A DNA stretch of 14,370 nucleotides, taken from contig JBDUDR010000066.1 of NCBI GenBank assembly GCA_040002845.1, positions 1 to 14,370 of the forward strand, written 5' to 3'. Position numbers and translations under genes: made by a program. This document shows positions 13,934 to 14,370 of this stretch, piece after piece. The DNA is from JBDUDR01 sp040002845 (GTDB taxonomy: Bacteria; Actinomycetota; Actinomycetes; Propionibacteriales; Nocardioidaceae). Position 1 is the first letter of the stretch. Every line of letters begins with the position of its first letter. The notes below the pieces were generated by a model. The model did not search any database. It saw only the letters and a list, made by a program, of their open reading frames with translations, and had not been told where the DNA came from.

Positions 13934-14198
13934 CACAATCGCCTCCCGCTGGCCCACCGGCAGCGCGGCAAGCGCGCGGACCATGTCCGCATGATCCGGT
14001 GACGGCTCAAACGCCGACGCCTGCTCCACAACTTGCGCTGTAAACCCGCGTAGGTCCTCATCCGGCGCCACCGGCTCCGAACGCCTCCTGCACCACATCC
14101 TCGGCGGTCGCAAGGTCTCCACACATCGCGTACAACTGACCCACCAGGCGCCGATAGCAGGCATCGAAAATGCCCCGAACGAACTCCTCGTCCGTCAT
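13934..14198 (-). pseudogene. ECF (SigE-family) sigma factor remnant
   Basis: ATG 14198 (AAGGG about 10 nt upstream) opens MTDEEFVRGIFDACYRRLVG and continues QLYAMCGDLATAEDVVQEAF, which is sigma region 2 of the SigE-type extracytoplasmic-function family. It then runs out of register and hits TGA at 14060-14058. A different frame resumes with PSPDHADMVRALAALPVGQ and REAIV, the start of region 4, ending near 13934. The part joining regions 2 and 4 is shortened and scrambled, and the DNA-recognition helix of region 4 is absent. At least one frameshift and a 3' deletion are needed, so it is a decayed gene. Another ATG lies 30 bp upstream (14228). Bases 14229-14370 contain no gene I can support. 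Confidence 0.7.
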
Positions 14199-14370
14199 CG
14201 ACACAGGCCCTTGATCACCGACCACCATCACCTACATGACTCCCGGCAACCCTCGTTTGGTTTCAGTCCGGCCAACATAAGACCCAACCCGCCGCACTCG
14301 AACTCTTCGAAGGAGACTTGACCTGCGCCTGACGCCGGCATGGCATGGATGATGGGGGCGTGAGTCGTGA

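Noticed and set aside
14360..14370. Start of a plus-strand gene at GTG near the window end
   Set aside because: Only about three codons are visible and there is no clear ribosome binding site, so it cannot be supported.

Overview
The window is high-GC DNA with densely packed genes, ATGA stop/start overlaps and GTG starts. Several proteins look typically actinobacterial: a mycobacterial-type ferredoxin sulfite reductase (SirA), an iron-sulfur CysH, a LigC-type DNA ligase, and a short leader peptide of the kind found before actinobacterial sulfur operons. I infer an actinomycete, possibly from the Nocardioides/Propionibacteriales side, but nothing here fixes the genus.

Layout. Minus strand, 42-2241: rsgA (circularly permuted ribosome-assembly GTPase) and a YihY/BrkB-family membrane protein. 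The latter is divergent from aidB (2260-3897), with only 18 bp between the two start codons. Plus strand, 4039-5974: a small aquaporin-like channel with altered pore motifs, then glyA 31 bp downstream. Bases 5975-6330 are a rich regulatory leader. Plus strand, 6331-9736: the assimilatory sulfite operon sirA - 57-aa zinc-ribbon protein - cysH - sirB. Plus strand, 10558-12990: a RibD-C-type reductase, ligC and a UspA-like protein. Minus-strand remnants lie at 9779-10502 (a broken ppk2) and 13086-14198 (a sigma-factor remnant joined to a truncated Asp-box protein).

How the genes work together. CysH reduces activated sulfate to sulfite, SirA reduces sulfite to sulfide with siroheme and an Fe4S4 cluster, and SirB puts iron into sirohydrochlorin to make that siroheme. 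The small zinc-ribbon gene overlaps both neighbours by 4 bp. The leader holds a perfect TGTGA-N6-TCACA site, a 9-bp-arm inverted repeat, a 28-codon leader peptide with two Cys codons and an RRHVD motif, and consecutive hairpins. The last hairpin hides the sirA ribosome binding site. This reads as a cysteine-sensing attenuator and is the most interesting system in the window.

The second unusual element is a tandem pair of 18-bp repeats (GATCCGACACTTATTCCG, 21-bp period). It occurs at 9748-9786 and again at 13020-13058, both times between convergent genes and next to decayed minus-strand genes. At the first locus the repeat supplies the premature stop codon of ppk2.

No tRNA, rRNA, CRISPR array, transposase or phage gene was seen.
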